A stretch of 64,000 bases of DNA from Serratia liquefaciens ATCC 27592 (lineage in GTDB: Bacteria > Pseudomonadota > Gammaproteobacteria > Enterobacterales > Enterobacteriaceae), in assembly GCF_000422085.1 (NCBI RefSeq), contig NC_021741.1, positions 2,170,001 to 2,234,000 of the forward strand, in the 5' to 3' direction. Below are positions 42,827 through 52,345 of the stretch, one piece after another. Under the pieces are notes generated by a model. That model was given only the letters and a program-made list of their open reading frames with translations. It searched no databases and was not told the DNA's origin. The translations under genes and the position numbers were made by a program. Position 1 is the stretch's first letter. Each line of letters starts with the position of its first letter.

Positions 42827-45475
42827 ATGTCAGAGCAAGATGGTGGAAGCCTGGTCTATCAGGTTGATATTGAAACAGCCAAAATGATCACTGGCAGCCG
42901 AAAAGCTTCTGTTGTTCTAGAAGAAATGCAGCGCCAGACGGGGAAAGCCTCGAAGTCTGTCGATGCATTATCATCCTCTGCGGATAAAGCTGGCAATTCA
43001 ATGGGTGGCTTAAAAACCATTCTGACTGGGGTGGCAAGTGCAATCTCAGTTTCTTTAATAATCGACTATGGCAAAGCTTTTTTAACCGTAGCCGATAACA
43101 TCACTCAACTACAGGCGCGTATAGCGCGTTTAACAAGCGACACATCAACAGCTAAAAGCACCTTCATGGGGTTAGCGGCCATAGCTTCAAATACAGGTGC
43201 CAGCCTGAAGGATACAGCTAAGCTCTGGGAAACTATGACTGCATCTCTAAAAGAGACTGGAGCCACAAACTCACAGATACTGGCGCTTACCGACACATTG
43301 CAGAAAATTGGCCGAGTTGGCGGTAGTTCTTCCGAAGAGATGGCAAATGCTTTGAGGCAATTTGGTCAGTCTATTGCCTCCGGTACGGTGAGGGCAGAAG
43401 AGTTTAACTCTATTGTGGAGCAGATGCCGGAGCTTGCTCGTCAAATTGCGGCTGGTCTTGGCATGACTGGTGGTCAGCTAATGCAAGCGATGTTGGAAGG
43501 TAAATTAAGCGCTGAAGATGCTATCAACGCGATAATGAAGCAATCCGACTCTCTGAATGAAGAGTTTAAAAAGCTTCCTAGGACGATGGATCAGGCAAGC
43601 GATACCCTGACGATTTCATTGCAGATGCTGATAGGCAAAATGAATGAAACCGTAGGGGCGAGCCAAACAATGGTCACGATCATTGACTCCATCAGTTCTG
43701 CGATTGATAGGCTCAGCGGAAAGACAGAGACGGCGGCTCAACGTATATCAGACTTAACATCTACTGCAGAGATGTATGAGCGTAGAGCCAGAACGTGGTC
43801 ATGGCTTGGATTGGATGGTTGGTCTGAGCAGAACAAAGCGCTGGCTGTATTAAGTAATAGAGCCGCTACTTTGGTTGGTGATCTTGATTCAGTAGCTCAG
43901 GCGTCCGCGAGAGCTGCGGCTGGTCAAATCAAATTCAATAAAGCAGGCACCGCAACCCCTAAGCAAGATGCCTTGGTGAAACGCTCTCAGCGCCGTATAG
44001 AACTATCGAAACTAGAGGGGGAAGCTAGAGCTAGGTTGCAGGCGGTATATGACGCTGAAGATGCTGGCCTATCTAAGAATGATCCACGAGTGAAGATGCT
44101 CCAAGATCAGTATGCAGAGATTGAGCGGAATACTAAAGCCCAGAAAGAAAACAATGCGGAAGGTAAGAAATCTGCCAGCCAAGCCGAAAGTGCCGCCCAG
44201 AAGCTGGCTAACCTTAAGCAGCAGGCTGATCTTGCCGCAGATTCGACCAGCGAACTAAGCAGAGCACAAGCCATCCTCAACGCTCAACTGTCTCTTGGTA
44301 AGGGCGCAACGCAATCGCAGATCGCCGCGGCTGGAGAATTTGCGGCTAAAAAGTGGGACACAGCTAATGCCATTAAGGCGCAGGCCGCCGCCGAGAAACT
44401 ACTGCCGGAGGCGCGAGAAAACGCCAGCTATACGCAGGACGTTAAGGACTTAAACACGGCGTTAGCGGCCAAGAAAATCAGCCAGGAGCAGTACAACACC
44501 ACGGCTGAGCAACTGGAGCAACAGCATCAGGTTAACTTGGCAAAAATCCGGTCTGAAGCCGTGGTAAGTCCTCAGCAGCAAGCTGCCGGTATGGTTGACC
44601 CAGTGCAGCAGCTTGCCAACGAGAACGCGCAGAAGTTGGCGCTGATACAGCAATTTACCCAACAGAGAGTAATCACTGAGCAGCAAGGTCTGCTCCTCAT
44701 GAATGCGGCCAATCAACAATATGAGCAGCAGAGAACAGCGGCGCAATGGGAGATACTAAGCCAACAAAGCCTTGGTTACGACATGCTGACGAGTGCCGTA
44801 GACGCCTTTGCTGGCAATGCTTCCAACGCGATAACAGGGTTAATTACTGGCTCGATGAGCGCAGAAGAAGCGCTGAAATCACTTGGCAGCACGATGCTAA
44901 ACAGCGTCGTAAATAGCTTGGTTCAGGTCGGTGTTGAGATGTTGAAAAATTTCATCATCCAGCAAGTCATGGGGGGAGCAGCTACTACGGCCGGAGTTGC
45001 ACAGGCAGGCATCCTTGCTTCAGCTTGGGCGGCTCCAGCGGCATTAGCATCCCTTGCTTCATTTGGTGGTAACTCAGTCCCTGCAATGGCAGGTATGACT
45101 GCTACAGTAGGCCTCGCTAAAGGTTTGGCTGTGGCGGGCGCTCGCAAGAATGGCGGCCCCGTTTCTGCTGGAGGAATGTATCAGGTAGGAGAGGGGGGCA
45201 AGCCTGAGATATTGCAGCAGGGTAACCATAACTACCTTCTGAATGGTGACCGTACAGGTAAGGTGATCAGCAACAAAGAGTTGCAAGGAAGCGGGGTGGG
45301 TGGAGGGGTGGTTATTAACATCCAGAACTACACCACTGGCACCGTAGATGCGCAGGCTACCAATACCGGTAATGGAATCACCGTCGATGTAATTGTGGCT
45401 GACCTGGATAACGGTGGCCCTATAAGCCAAGGTATTTCGAGAAACCATCAAGCCCCTCGCAGGGCGACAAACTAA
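42827..45475 (+). CDS. Tail tape measure protein
   Basis: 882 residues. N-terminal tape-measure domain (about 60-290) with a hydrophobic stretch TILTGVASAISVSLIIDYG and QPGQSIASGTVRAEEFNSIV-type sequence; the middle (about 370-630) is Ala/Gln/Lys-rich coiled coil; the C-terminal part (about 700-820) is hydrophobic, with Ala- and Gly-rich helices. It sets tail length in siphophages. No tail-tube gene precedes it, so it has no scaffold here. Confidence 0.88.
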   Translation: MSEQDGGSLVYQVDIETAKMITGSRKASVVLEEMQRQTGKASKSVDALSSSADKAGNSMGGLKTILTGVASAISVSLIIDYGKAFLTVADNITQLQARIARLTSDTSTAKSTFMGLAAIASNTGASLKDTAKLWETMTASLKETGATNSQILALTDTLQKIGRVGGSSSEEMANALRQFGQSIASGTVRAEEFNSIVEQMPELARQIAAGLGMTGGQLMQAMLEGKLSAEDAINAIMKQSDSLNEEFKKLPRTMDQASDTLTISLQMLIGKMNETVGASQTMVTIIDSISSAIDRLSGKTETAAQRISDLTSTAEMYERRARTWSWLGLDGWSEQNKALAVLSNRAATLVGDLDSVAQASARAAAGQIKFNKAGTATPKQDALVKRSQRRIELSKLEGEARARLQAVYDAEDAGLSKNDPRVKMLQDQYAEIERNTKAQKENNAEGKKSASQAESAAQKLANLKQQADLAADSTSELSRAQAILNAQLSLGKGATQSQIAAAGEFAAKKWDTANAIKAQAAAEKLLPEARENASYTQDVKDLNTALAAKKISQEQYNTTAEQLEQQHQVNLAKIRSEAVVSPQQQAAGMVDPVQQLANENAQKLALIQQFTQQRVITEQQGLLLMNAANQQYEQQRTAAQWEILSQQSLGYDMLTSAVDAFAGNASNAITGLITGSMSAEEALKSLGSTMLNSVVNSLVQVGVEMLKNFIIQQVMGGAATTAGVAQAGILASAWAAPAALASLASFGGNSVPAMAGMTATVGLAKGLAVAGARKNGGPVSAGGMYQVGEGGKPEILQQGNHNYLLNGDRTGKVISNKELQGSGVGGGVVINIQNYTTGTVDAQATNTGNGITVDVIVADLDNGGPISQGISRNHQAPRRATN

Positions 45476-45476
45476 C

Positions 45477-45500
45477 AACCCGCTTCGGCGGGTTTTTTAT
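45477..45500 (+). terminator. Hairpin after tape measure gene
   Basis: AACCCGC-TTCG-GCGGGTT plus six T. Confidence 0.75.
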
Positions 45501-45515
45501 TACCGGGAGAAAACC

Positions 45516-45983
45516 GTGGCAATACCTTATCCCGACTGGCTATCCCTTCCTCAGAAGACCAACAAGAGCCGAACGATTGATGCCGGGTTTCGTACCGATC
45601 AACCTGCAGTAGGCGCGCCCATCTTCCAGCGGCTGACCGATGACCTTAAAACCACCTGGTCACTGAACTGGATTTTCACGCTGCAGGAAGACCGAGCATT
45701 TGAGCAGTGGTATCGCAGCCCGCGTTATCTCGATAACGGCAACCAGTGGTTCACCATGCTGTGTAATCTGGGGGGCTCAGGTCTGCAGATGCAGGAACTG
45801 CATTTTGTGGCCCCTCCGGTACAGACAAGCATCAACGGCAATACGACGACATGGACGGGGAACGTCATCACCCGGAAGGTTTACAACCCGGATGATGAAT
45901 TCTCAGACGTCATTGTTGAGCTGCCGCCGAACCAGTGGGGGATCATTGATGAGGTGGTTAACCGAGATTTACCGGAGTTTTAA
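45516..45983 (+). CDS. Minor tail protein (tail-tip assembly)
   Basis: 155 residues: IPYPDWLSLPQKTNKSRTID, LTDDLKTTWSLNWIFTLQED and FEQWYRSPRYLDNGNQWFTM. The order tape measure, this gene, DUF1833, NlpC-like, tip protein matches siphophage tail-tip clusters. Follows GGGAGAAAACC. Confidence 0.7.
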   Translation: MAIPYPDWLSLPQKTNKSRTIDAGFRTDQPAVGAPIFQRLTDDLKTTWSLNWIFTLQEDRAFEQWYRSPRYLDNGNQWFTMLCNLGGSGLQMQELHFVAPPVQTSINGNTTTWTGNVITRKVYNPDDEFSDVIVELPPNQWGIIDEVVNRDLPEF

Positions 45984-46454
45984 ATGCCAACTTTACGCGA
46001 ATTTCAGTCTCAGCGTCCCAACCGCATTCTCTACGATACCATGACGTTTTATCACTCGACATTCGGCTATATCCGCCTGGTTAATCGCCAGATTTACCCA
46101 AAGACGTTTGCGGGGCAGGTTTACACCCCATGCCGGATGGAGGTGTCAGAGAGCCAGCAGAGCAATACGCCGGTAATCAATTCATCGGCGAAATTTGGGC
46201 GTTTGGCGCAGGACTTTAAGCAGCAGTTGAAGTTGTGGCGCACGTATTCGCGGATAACGCCGATATCGGCCACGTACCAGCGCTTTGATGCCGCCGACAT
46301 GAATACACCGCTTAAGCCGTGGACGCTTTACGTGAAAGACGTGTCGATGGACGAGAGCGACGTTACATGCTCGCTGACTCTTCAGAACCCGCTGAACAAC
46401 AACATCGCCTTCCTCTACAACACAACCGACTTCCCAGGGCTTGCCAATGCATAA
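45984..46454 (+). CDS. DUF1833-type tail protein
   Basis: 156 residues matching the DUF1833 family pattern: GYIRLVNRQIYPKTFAGQVY, PCRMEVSESQQSNTPVINSS and late TCSLTLQNPLNNNI. Directly follows the previous stop. Structural protein of the tail tip. Confidence 0.78.
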   Translation: MPTLREFQSQRPNRILYDTMTFYHSTFGYIRLVNRQIYPKTFAGQVYTPCRMEVSESQQSNTPVINSSAKFGRLAQDFKQQLKLWRTYSRITPISATYQRFDAADMNTPLKPWTLYVKDVSMDESDVTCSLTLQNPLNNNIAFLYNTTDFPGLANA

Positions 46455-46878
46455 ATCTGACTTTGTGAACGCCATGGAGGGCAAACCGTGGCGCGATAGA
46501 GCGTGCTCGTTTGAGGCGGCGGATTGTTGGGTGCTCGTCGTTCTGTACTACCGGCATGTGCTCGGCATTGAGATACACCAAACGCCGGACTACGAAGCCG
46601 GTAGCGACTTCCTGACGTGCTTTGCGGGTGATGTCGTGTTCTGGCAGCAGGTAGAGAAGGCCGCCGACAGTAGCATATTTATCGCGTATTACGGCGCGGA
46701 GCCAAAGCATGTTGGTTTGGTGGTGAATGGCCAAGCATTCCATAGCCGTGGCGAGTCTGGACAGGTGCGTTTCGACAAGCTTCGGACGTTAGAAAAAGTG
46801 TTCACCAAAGTGGAGTTTTACGACTATGCCGTTGATCGAAGTTCAGCGCGTGCCGGGGATACCGAAAGAGCGACATAA
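46447..46878 (+). CDS. NlpC/P60-like tail assembly protein
   Basis: 143 residues. Cysteine in FEAADCWVLVVLYY and histidine in EPKHVGLVVNG are the catalytic-type pair of NlpC/P60 tail hydrolases (lambda K type), used to pass peptidoglycan. ATG 46447 overlaps the DUF1833 gene by 8 bp; it overlaps the tip gene by 53 bp. Confidence 0.72.
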   Translation: MHKSDFVNAMEGKPWRDRACSFEAADCWVLVVLYYRHVLGIEIHQTPDYEAGSDFLTCFAGDVVFWQQVEKAADSSIFIAYYGAEPKHVGLVVNGQAFHSRGESGQVRFDKLRTLEKVFTKVEFYDYAVDRSSARAGDTERAT

Positions 46879-49321
46879 CCTCGCAGCCGGCAGCATGTTT
46901 TACCCCTGGCTGAAAACGGCCAACCTGCATTGTGATGTTGAGATACTGAGGAACGGAGTAAAGCTTAAACCTGATGACGAGCTGAATTTCCCGCTGAACC
47001 ATGGCGACATCATCAGCGTGTTTGACCAGCCAAAGAGTGGCGCACTCGGCACAATCTTGAACCCGCTTGAACACTTCAACCCGATAAAGTTTACCCAGAA
47101 AATCCTTTCGTCACTCATCAAGCAGCCAAGCGCTAACGCAGCCACAAACAATTCCAAAACCTCACCGAATAATAGCCTGAAAGGGCAAACCAACATTGCC
47201 CGTAACAGTGAGGCAAAGCCTGATAACTACGGTCAGGTGAGGGCGTTTCCAGACCTGATCCAGGAGTCTCTATTCGAGTACACCAATAACATCAAAAAGG
47301 TGACCGAGTGGATGAACTTTGGCCTGGGCAAGTATGACGTGACGTCTGTTCGCTACTCAGAGTCGAATCTTGGTGCTCTAGCGGGTGCCTCATACCAGAT
47401 CTTCCAGCCAGGCCAAAACATACCGGTCATCAACGAAGGGTTCGCATTCGATGATATCGACGGTCAGGAATTGCCAGGGCCAAACGAGAGCGAAGACTTC
47501 CCTGCTGAAACGGCTACGACTACCACGGATATGGTTTCTGGTGAATTCGTTGCCGGTCAGGCTCAGGTGAAGATTAAGCAAAATAGTGACTTCGACTACT
47601 TCTATGATCTGCCGAAACCGCACTCAGTTTCATTCGTGGTTAGCGTCACCTACAACACGGTATCTGGCCCAGTAACGCGGGATATCACCGTGTTTGCTGA
47701 ACTAACCAATGCCACGACCACGGATGACGGTGCGCCTGTTGATCCTCAGTATTTCTATGAATTCACGTTTGCAAACCTCAGCGGGAACGACATCGGTCAA
47801 ATACCGGGTGATGCTGTAATCAATACCACTATATTCACGCTGAATGATAACGAGCCGCTGGTTATCGGGCCTTCGTTTTCACCCGTAGAAGGAACACAGC
47901 TCTGGATTCACCTGCAGGCTCAGCTTGGCCATGGGGATTACGCCAGAACAAACGTTACTTTCTACAAAGTTGATGACGACAACAACCAGATCCCCGGCAC
48001 GCTTGAGAGCTACAACGTTGGGTTAAATAACGACGATGAAAACACCGATACCAAATACGAAACTTTTAAGTTCACACCCGCTGCAGGTAATGGCCGGTAT
48101 GCTATTTCGTTCATTCGGTCGAATAACAGCAACGATCATTCGGTACTGAAGGTTGAGGCCGTCCACATTGTCAGGACGCGCAGTAATGTCGCGTACCCGA
48201 ATGACACACTCGTTACCGTCACTGTAACGGCCACCGAAAGGGCTACGAGCGCAAGGGAAAGGAAATATAACGCGCTCATTACCCGTCATGTCATCAGTTA
48301 CAACCTGAGCACTCAAACCGTCGATTACACCGAAAGGCCGTCACGCTCGTTTGCTGATGCCGTGCTTCATACGTGGATAAAAATGGGCGGGCAGGCCGAG
48401 TCCAGCATCGACATCTATGAGCTGTATTCGATAGCCGCGTCATTACCGGATCAGCGGCTGGGTTACTTCGACTACACGTTTGACGACGAAGATATCTCTC
48501 TCGGTGCCAGGGTGCAGACCATTTGCGATGCAGCCACAGTAACGGCGTTCTGGGATGACGGCGTGTTGTCGTTTACGCGTGACGAGCGTAAGCCAAACGC
48601 GGTGACCGTATTCAACCGCGCCAACACCAAGGCGGAGGATTACAGCCTCTCATACGACATGACCCTCCCTGGTGGATTTGACGGTGTGCAGGTCACTTAC
48701 AAGAACCCCACGACAAACAAACAGGCATTCATTCGCTATCGGATCACCGGCCCAACCATTGAAGAGGGAGAGCCAGTCAAGGCGAAGAAGTTCGACATGC
48801 TTTATGTCAGGAACTCATATCAGGCACGAGATAGGGCTTTGAAAGAGGTTAGGCGGTTGCTTTATTCCCGGCAAACGATGTCGATAAGGGCCTTGTCAGA
48901 TGGAGAGTGGGTAAACGTCGGTCAGATGGTGCAGGTGCCTGATATCTACGACGCCAATCAGCAGGACGGGTATATCGTTGCCAGGAATGGAAACGATTTT
49001 GACACAAGTGAACGCATTGAATGGCAAGGAGACATGTATGTCATCGTCACCGATGCTAATGGCACGCCAACCGCGAGAATCCAGGCATTTCCTCGTAGCG
49101 ACACGATATTTGGATTCTCCGCAACAGTACCAGCAATAACCCTCAATATTTTTGACGGCTACAACGTGCAATCACCCTCCCGATATGTCATCGCCACGCA
49201 AGTGGAGATGGATGCCACCAAGTGGACGATCACAGAAAAGAAACCTAATGGCGACGGGACTACCTCGTTAACCATGTCTGAATATAACGATGAAATGTAT
49301 AATTATGAGGTAACTGAATAA
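46826..49321 (+). CDS. Tail tip / host-specificity protein (J-like)
   Basis: 831 residues. A MoaD/ubiquitin-like N-terminal part (EILRNGVKLKPDDELNFPLN), a loop region (about 90-140) rich in Asn/Ser, then tip domains (about 280-560) with Thr-rich beta sheets, and a C-terminal part with SYDMTLPGGFDGVQVTYKNP and VNVGQMVQVPDIYDANQQDG typical of tip proteins. It would contact the host receptor. Coding density is intact. Confidence 0.8.
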   Translation: MPLIEVQRVPGIPKERHNLAAGSMFYPWLKTANLHCDVEILRNGVKLKPDDELNFPLNHGDIISVFDQPKSGALGTILNPLEHFNPIKFTQKILSSLIKQPSANAATNNSKTSPNNSLKGQTNIARNSEAKPDNYGQVRAFPDLIQESLFEYTNNIKKVTEWMNFGLGKYDVTSVRYSESNLGALAGASYQIFQPGQNIPVINEGFAFDDIDGQELPGPNESEDFPAETATTTTDMVSGEFVAGQAQVKIKQNSDFDYFYDLPKPHSVSFVVSVTYNTVSGPVTRDITVFAELTNATTTDDGAPVDPQYFYEFTFANLSGNDIGQIPGDAVINTTIFTLNDNEPLVIGPSFSPVEGTQLWIHLQAQLGHGDYARTNVTFYKVDDDNNQIPGTLESYNVGLNNDDENTDTKYETFKFTPAAGNGRYAISFIRSNNSNDHSVLKVEAVHIVRTRSNVAYPNDTLVTVTVTATERATSARERKYNALITRHVISYNLSTQTVDYTERPSRSFADAVLHTWIKMGGQAESSIDIYELYSIAASLPDQRLGYFDYTFDDEDISLGARVQTICDAATVTAFWDDGVLSFTRDERKPNAVTVFNRANTKAEDYSLSYDMTLPGGFDGVQVTYKNPTTNKQAFIRYRITGPTIEEGEPVKAKKFDMLYVRNSYQARDRALKEVRRLLYSRQTMSIRALSDGEWVNVGQMVQVPDIYDANQQDGYIVARNGNDFDTSERIEWQGDMYVIVTDANGTPTARIQAFPRSDTIFGFSATVPAITLNIFDGYNVQSPSRYVIATQVEMDATKWTITEKKPNGDGTTSLTMSEYNDEMYNYEVTE

Positions 49322-51255
49322 ATGGCTACCACACCAACAAATAAACAAATCCCTAGCGAAGATGTAAGGGGTTTAAAATTTAATGCCGGGAAAATTGACG
49401 AGGTAGTTAACTCAGGAAATCCAACATATAAAGACAGGTTCGGAATAGACCGCTATACAATTGAAGGCATAAGGAGGACACTAGCTCCTCTTGGGAAAAG
49501 TTATACTCTTACAGAGGCTAACGACGCCATTTCATCTGGTGAGATAATTAACGGTGCCTTTTTCTTCATTGTTTCTGACGACAGTTTTACTATCGCGGAC
49601 GAATATAAAAATGTTAATGGTGTCGCAACACCAACTGGGAAGGTATTTCGTGATTTAGTTCGCGTAGATGAAGGTAGCGCGATTTCTCATTTAGATGCTA
49701 ATGGGTATCCTGCAGCTTATATTCAAAACGGAAATATCTTCGCTGGAGATTTGGAGATTTGGAGATTTCATTAATATCAGGTGATGGAATTTACCTGATA
49801 GATAAAAATGGTTATGCGGTGGAACTGCAAGTTTCTTCAGCAGATACCGAAGAGGACTCCTGGCTTTCTGAACAGACAGAGAAAAGCGAAGTGTTAGCTC
49901 GCCAGAGCCGCGAGGCTATCGCTTCCCGTGGGAACAATGCGGTCCGTCCGTTAGCGCAAATTATTCACAATATCTATTACGGTCAGTCGCTGCAAAACGG
50001 CACCGAAGGGTGGCCGCGCCTGAGCACGACACAACCGCTGGATAATTTGATGTTTGGTGACTCATCAATGCCTGCATCACCAACAGCAGCCGTCTTCACT
50101 CCGCGTGGTAGTGCGACGCTAAAACCTTTGATCGCTACTTGCTGCGATGCCAACGGCAATGCATTAACTGATTCGCAGGTGTCCGCTCTGGCGCCAGGAA
50201 CGATCGCATATGGTGAGTCACCTGTAGAAGGAAGCCTGAATTCATGGCGTCGTCATCACCTCGACCGAGTAGGCCTATCCTCTGAACCCAACCGTGTGTT
50301 CGTTGGTTCTGCTACAGGGGTCGGTGGGCGAAACCTTGCGCAGCTAAGCAAAGGTGCCAGCCCAGATCTATATAACCGATTCTACACTGCAATGACCGGT
50401 GTTAAAGCTATCGCCGATGCCGCAGGCAAGTCATACCAGGTGGGCTGCATCGTTCACATGCATGGTCAGCAAGACTATCCGAACGCAAGTAAGGAGTATT
50501 TCAAAAGCGGGACACTACAGCTGCGCAACGACATGTATGCAGACATTACTGCCGTAACTGGCCAGTCTCGGATGCCTGCATTTATCATCGACCAGGCAGG
50601 AGCATCATTTACGCGTGACGAGCATGACATGGCTGTTGGCATGGCCCAGATCGAACTTGCAGAAGAGAATGAAAACATATTTCTGGCGGGCCCGACTTAT
50701 CCGTACACCGACAAAAACGGGCATCTGGATTCAAACGGTTACCGCTGGTTTGCAGAGAAACTGGGCGAAATCGCCTTTAAGATATGTGAGCTTGGCCAAG
50801 ACTGGAAGCCGTTACAGCCAATCACCGCTGTTTACCGTGGTGTTGACGTGCTGTTATCGATGCATACGCCAGCTCCACCTTTACGCTTCTCTCCGCCGTA
50901 TGTAGTGAACGCTGCTCAGGAATACGCTGACAAAGGGTTTACCGCCATTGATCGATTCAACGGTGCCGACACTCCGATCAGCGTACTGGACGTAGAGGTC
51001 CGTGGGCTTTCAACAATTCACATTACTTTAGTGCGTGAGCCGCTTGGCGAGCTGTTGATACGTTATGCCGACAAGGCTAATCACAATGGCAACGGCATGG
51101 TTTGTGATTCAAGCAATGGACTTAGCGAAAGTAAATATGAGTATTTGCCAGATAGTGGCATGTATCCGTCTGCAAACATACCGGAACTCGTTAATAACTA
51201 TTATGACCTTCGTAATTGGAGCGTCGCATATCAGATTACAGCAGAAGAGGCATAA
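49322..51255 (+). pseudogene. Tail spike gene split by an 8-bp tandem repeat: N-terminal adaptor plus SGNH-like esterase part
   Basis: Frame 1 (49322-49774, 150 residues) begins MATTPTNKQIPSEDVRGLKF and stops right after three copies of GGAGATTT. Frame 2 (open from 49759 to 51255) continues with SGDGIYLIDKNGYAVELQVS. With two (or five) copies the frames join into one protein of about 641 residues. The C-terminal part has SGNH/esterase-like blocks: YYGQSLQNGTEGWP, CIVHMHGQQDYPNAS and GHLDSNGYRWFAEKLG, as in phage enzymes that remove O-acetyl groups from surface sugars. Either a mutation or reversible phase variation. Confidence 0.7.
49745..49768 (+). repeat. Tandem octamer GGAGATTT x3 inside the tail spike gene
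   Basis: Three exact contiguous copies. Unit length 8 is not a multiple of three, so copy number changes shift the reading frame of the spike gene: two copies fuse the two frames, three copies stop translation. Confidence 0.9.
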
Positions 51256-51258
51256 ATA

Positions 51259-52042
51259 ATGGGCATTGCGTTATATGACAACAGCACAGACCTGAGCGGA
51301 AAAACAAGTTTCATTATGCCTCCTGTTCAGGAGGGATTGCTGGGATGGGGGCATCTCGGGCGGCAGTATTGAAAAGTCACTGAGAAACCTTGCACGTTAT
51401 CAACCAGCGTTTACTGTCGTTGGAAATCCAGAGGTTCACGGAAACTATTTACGATTTAAGGGTGGGCAAGACTTTTTAAGGACGTCAATATTCCAGCGAC
51501 GAAATCATACGCTGTTTTGTATTGCTCGCTCTAATGATACATTCGCAACTGATGAACATAAGCCAATGTTCATGGGTACGTTTAGTGGTCAGAACGTCGA
51601 AGCGCCGGGATTTGTTTCACATGGCTTATCGCTATTCGTAAACAATAATGACCCTGGAGCGCCAATGGGGAAACTTACTGCTCAAGCCGGTGTTTTCAAT
51701 CCGGCAGCGCCTTCTACATCAACACCGCTTTCGGTGAATGTGGTTAAGGATATGTCCAAATTTTCGATCATGTCGGTCACCTGCAGTAATACAACGATCA
51801 CGGTGAAGGATTGGATCACTGGCATCATGGCAACAAACCCTTTCCCAGCAGGTACCATTCCGGCGCTGTCAAACCGTGCATTTGCGGTGGGTGGTCCTGC
51901 GAATGAAACACAATCACTGAAGGGTTATAACGACGTGGCTGCTTTTGTTATTTACGAAGGGGTGTTGAGTGAGGTTCAGCAAAGCCTGACCACTGCTCGT
52001 CTTCACTCATACTGTAACAATATGGGCATTCCTCTTTCGTAA
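51259..52042 (+). pseudogene. Frameshifted phage surface protein with lectin-like domain
   Basis: The frame from ATG 51259 (MGIALYDNSTDLSGKTSFIM) stops at TGA 51370-51372 just after a GGGGG run (51346-51350). Removing one G gives LLGWGISGGSIEKSL and an open frame to 52042, about 260 residues. It has jelly-roll/concanavalin-like sequence (NYLRFKGGQDFLRTSIFQRR, NHTLFCIARSNDTF). Likely a tail fibre or chaperone partner of the spike. It has been inactivated, or the sequence has a homopolymer error. Confidence 0.6.
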
Positions 52043-52214
52043 GTTAATGTCGGAATGGACCAAGGCTATTTGATTTGGGATTTTGATGCCGCCATTGTGT
52101 CACTCCGGGGATGGTCATGGAGTAATGGTCGCTGGGATGTGTCTAGAAGTTCACCTGTTCATAGTGTTACACTCTCTTTTCCGTTATGGCGTAACAACAT
52201 AGTACATTTTAAAT

Positions 52215-52243
52215 TGTGTACATATGAGTGTACATATCTGGCA
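52215..52243. other. Possible right end of the prophage (attR-like)
   Basis: TGTGTAC ... ATCTGGCA, partner of the site at 23879-23907 with equal spacing but a different middle. Lies 130 bp before thrS. The 304 bases from 52043 to 52346 otherwise hold the thrS leader. Confidence 0.25.
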
Positions 52244-52302
52244 GGGTAAAGCTGGATAGCGTCGATAACCTCATGTAGTTAAACGTTATTGTATTTCTTC
52301 AT

Positions 52303-52323
52303 GTGATCTGTCGTGTGGGTCAC
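52303..52323 (+). promoter_or_regulatory. thrS translational operator hairpin (anticodon-like)
   Basis: GTGATCTGTCGTGTGGGTCAC folds with GTGAT/GGTCAC ends and a loop containing CGT, imitating the tRNA-Thr anticodon arm. E. coli ThrRS binds such a hairpin just before its own start to repress translation. It ends 22 bases before the ATG, as in E. coli. Confidence 0.8.
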
Positions 52324-52345
52324 CACTGTAGATAAGGAATTATTA

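Noticed and set aside
42827..52042. R- or F-type tailocin
   Set aside because: No sheath, tube, baseplate or major tail gene is present; only tape measure and tip genes remain.
52055..52249. 64-codon ORF between the last tail gene and thrS
   Set aside because: No ribosome site, Trp/Ser-heavy composition, overlaps the probable thrS control region.
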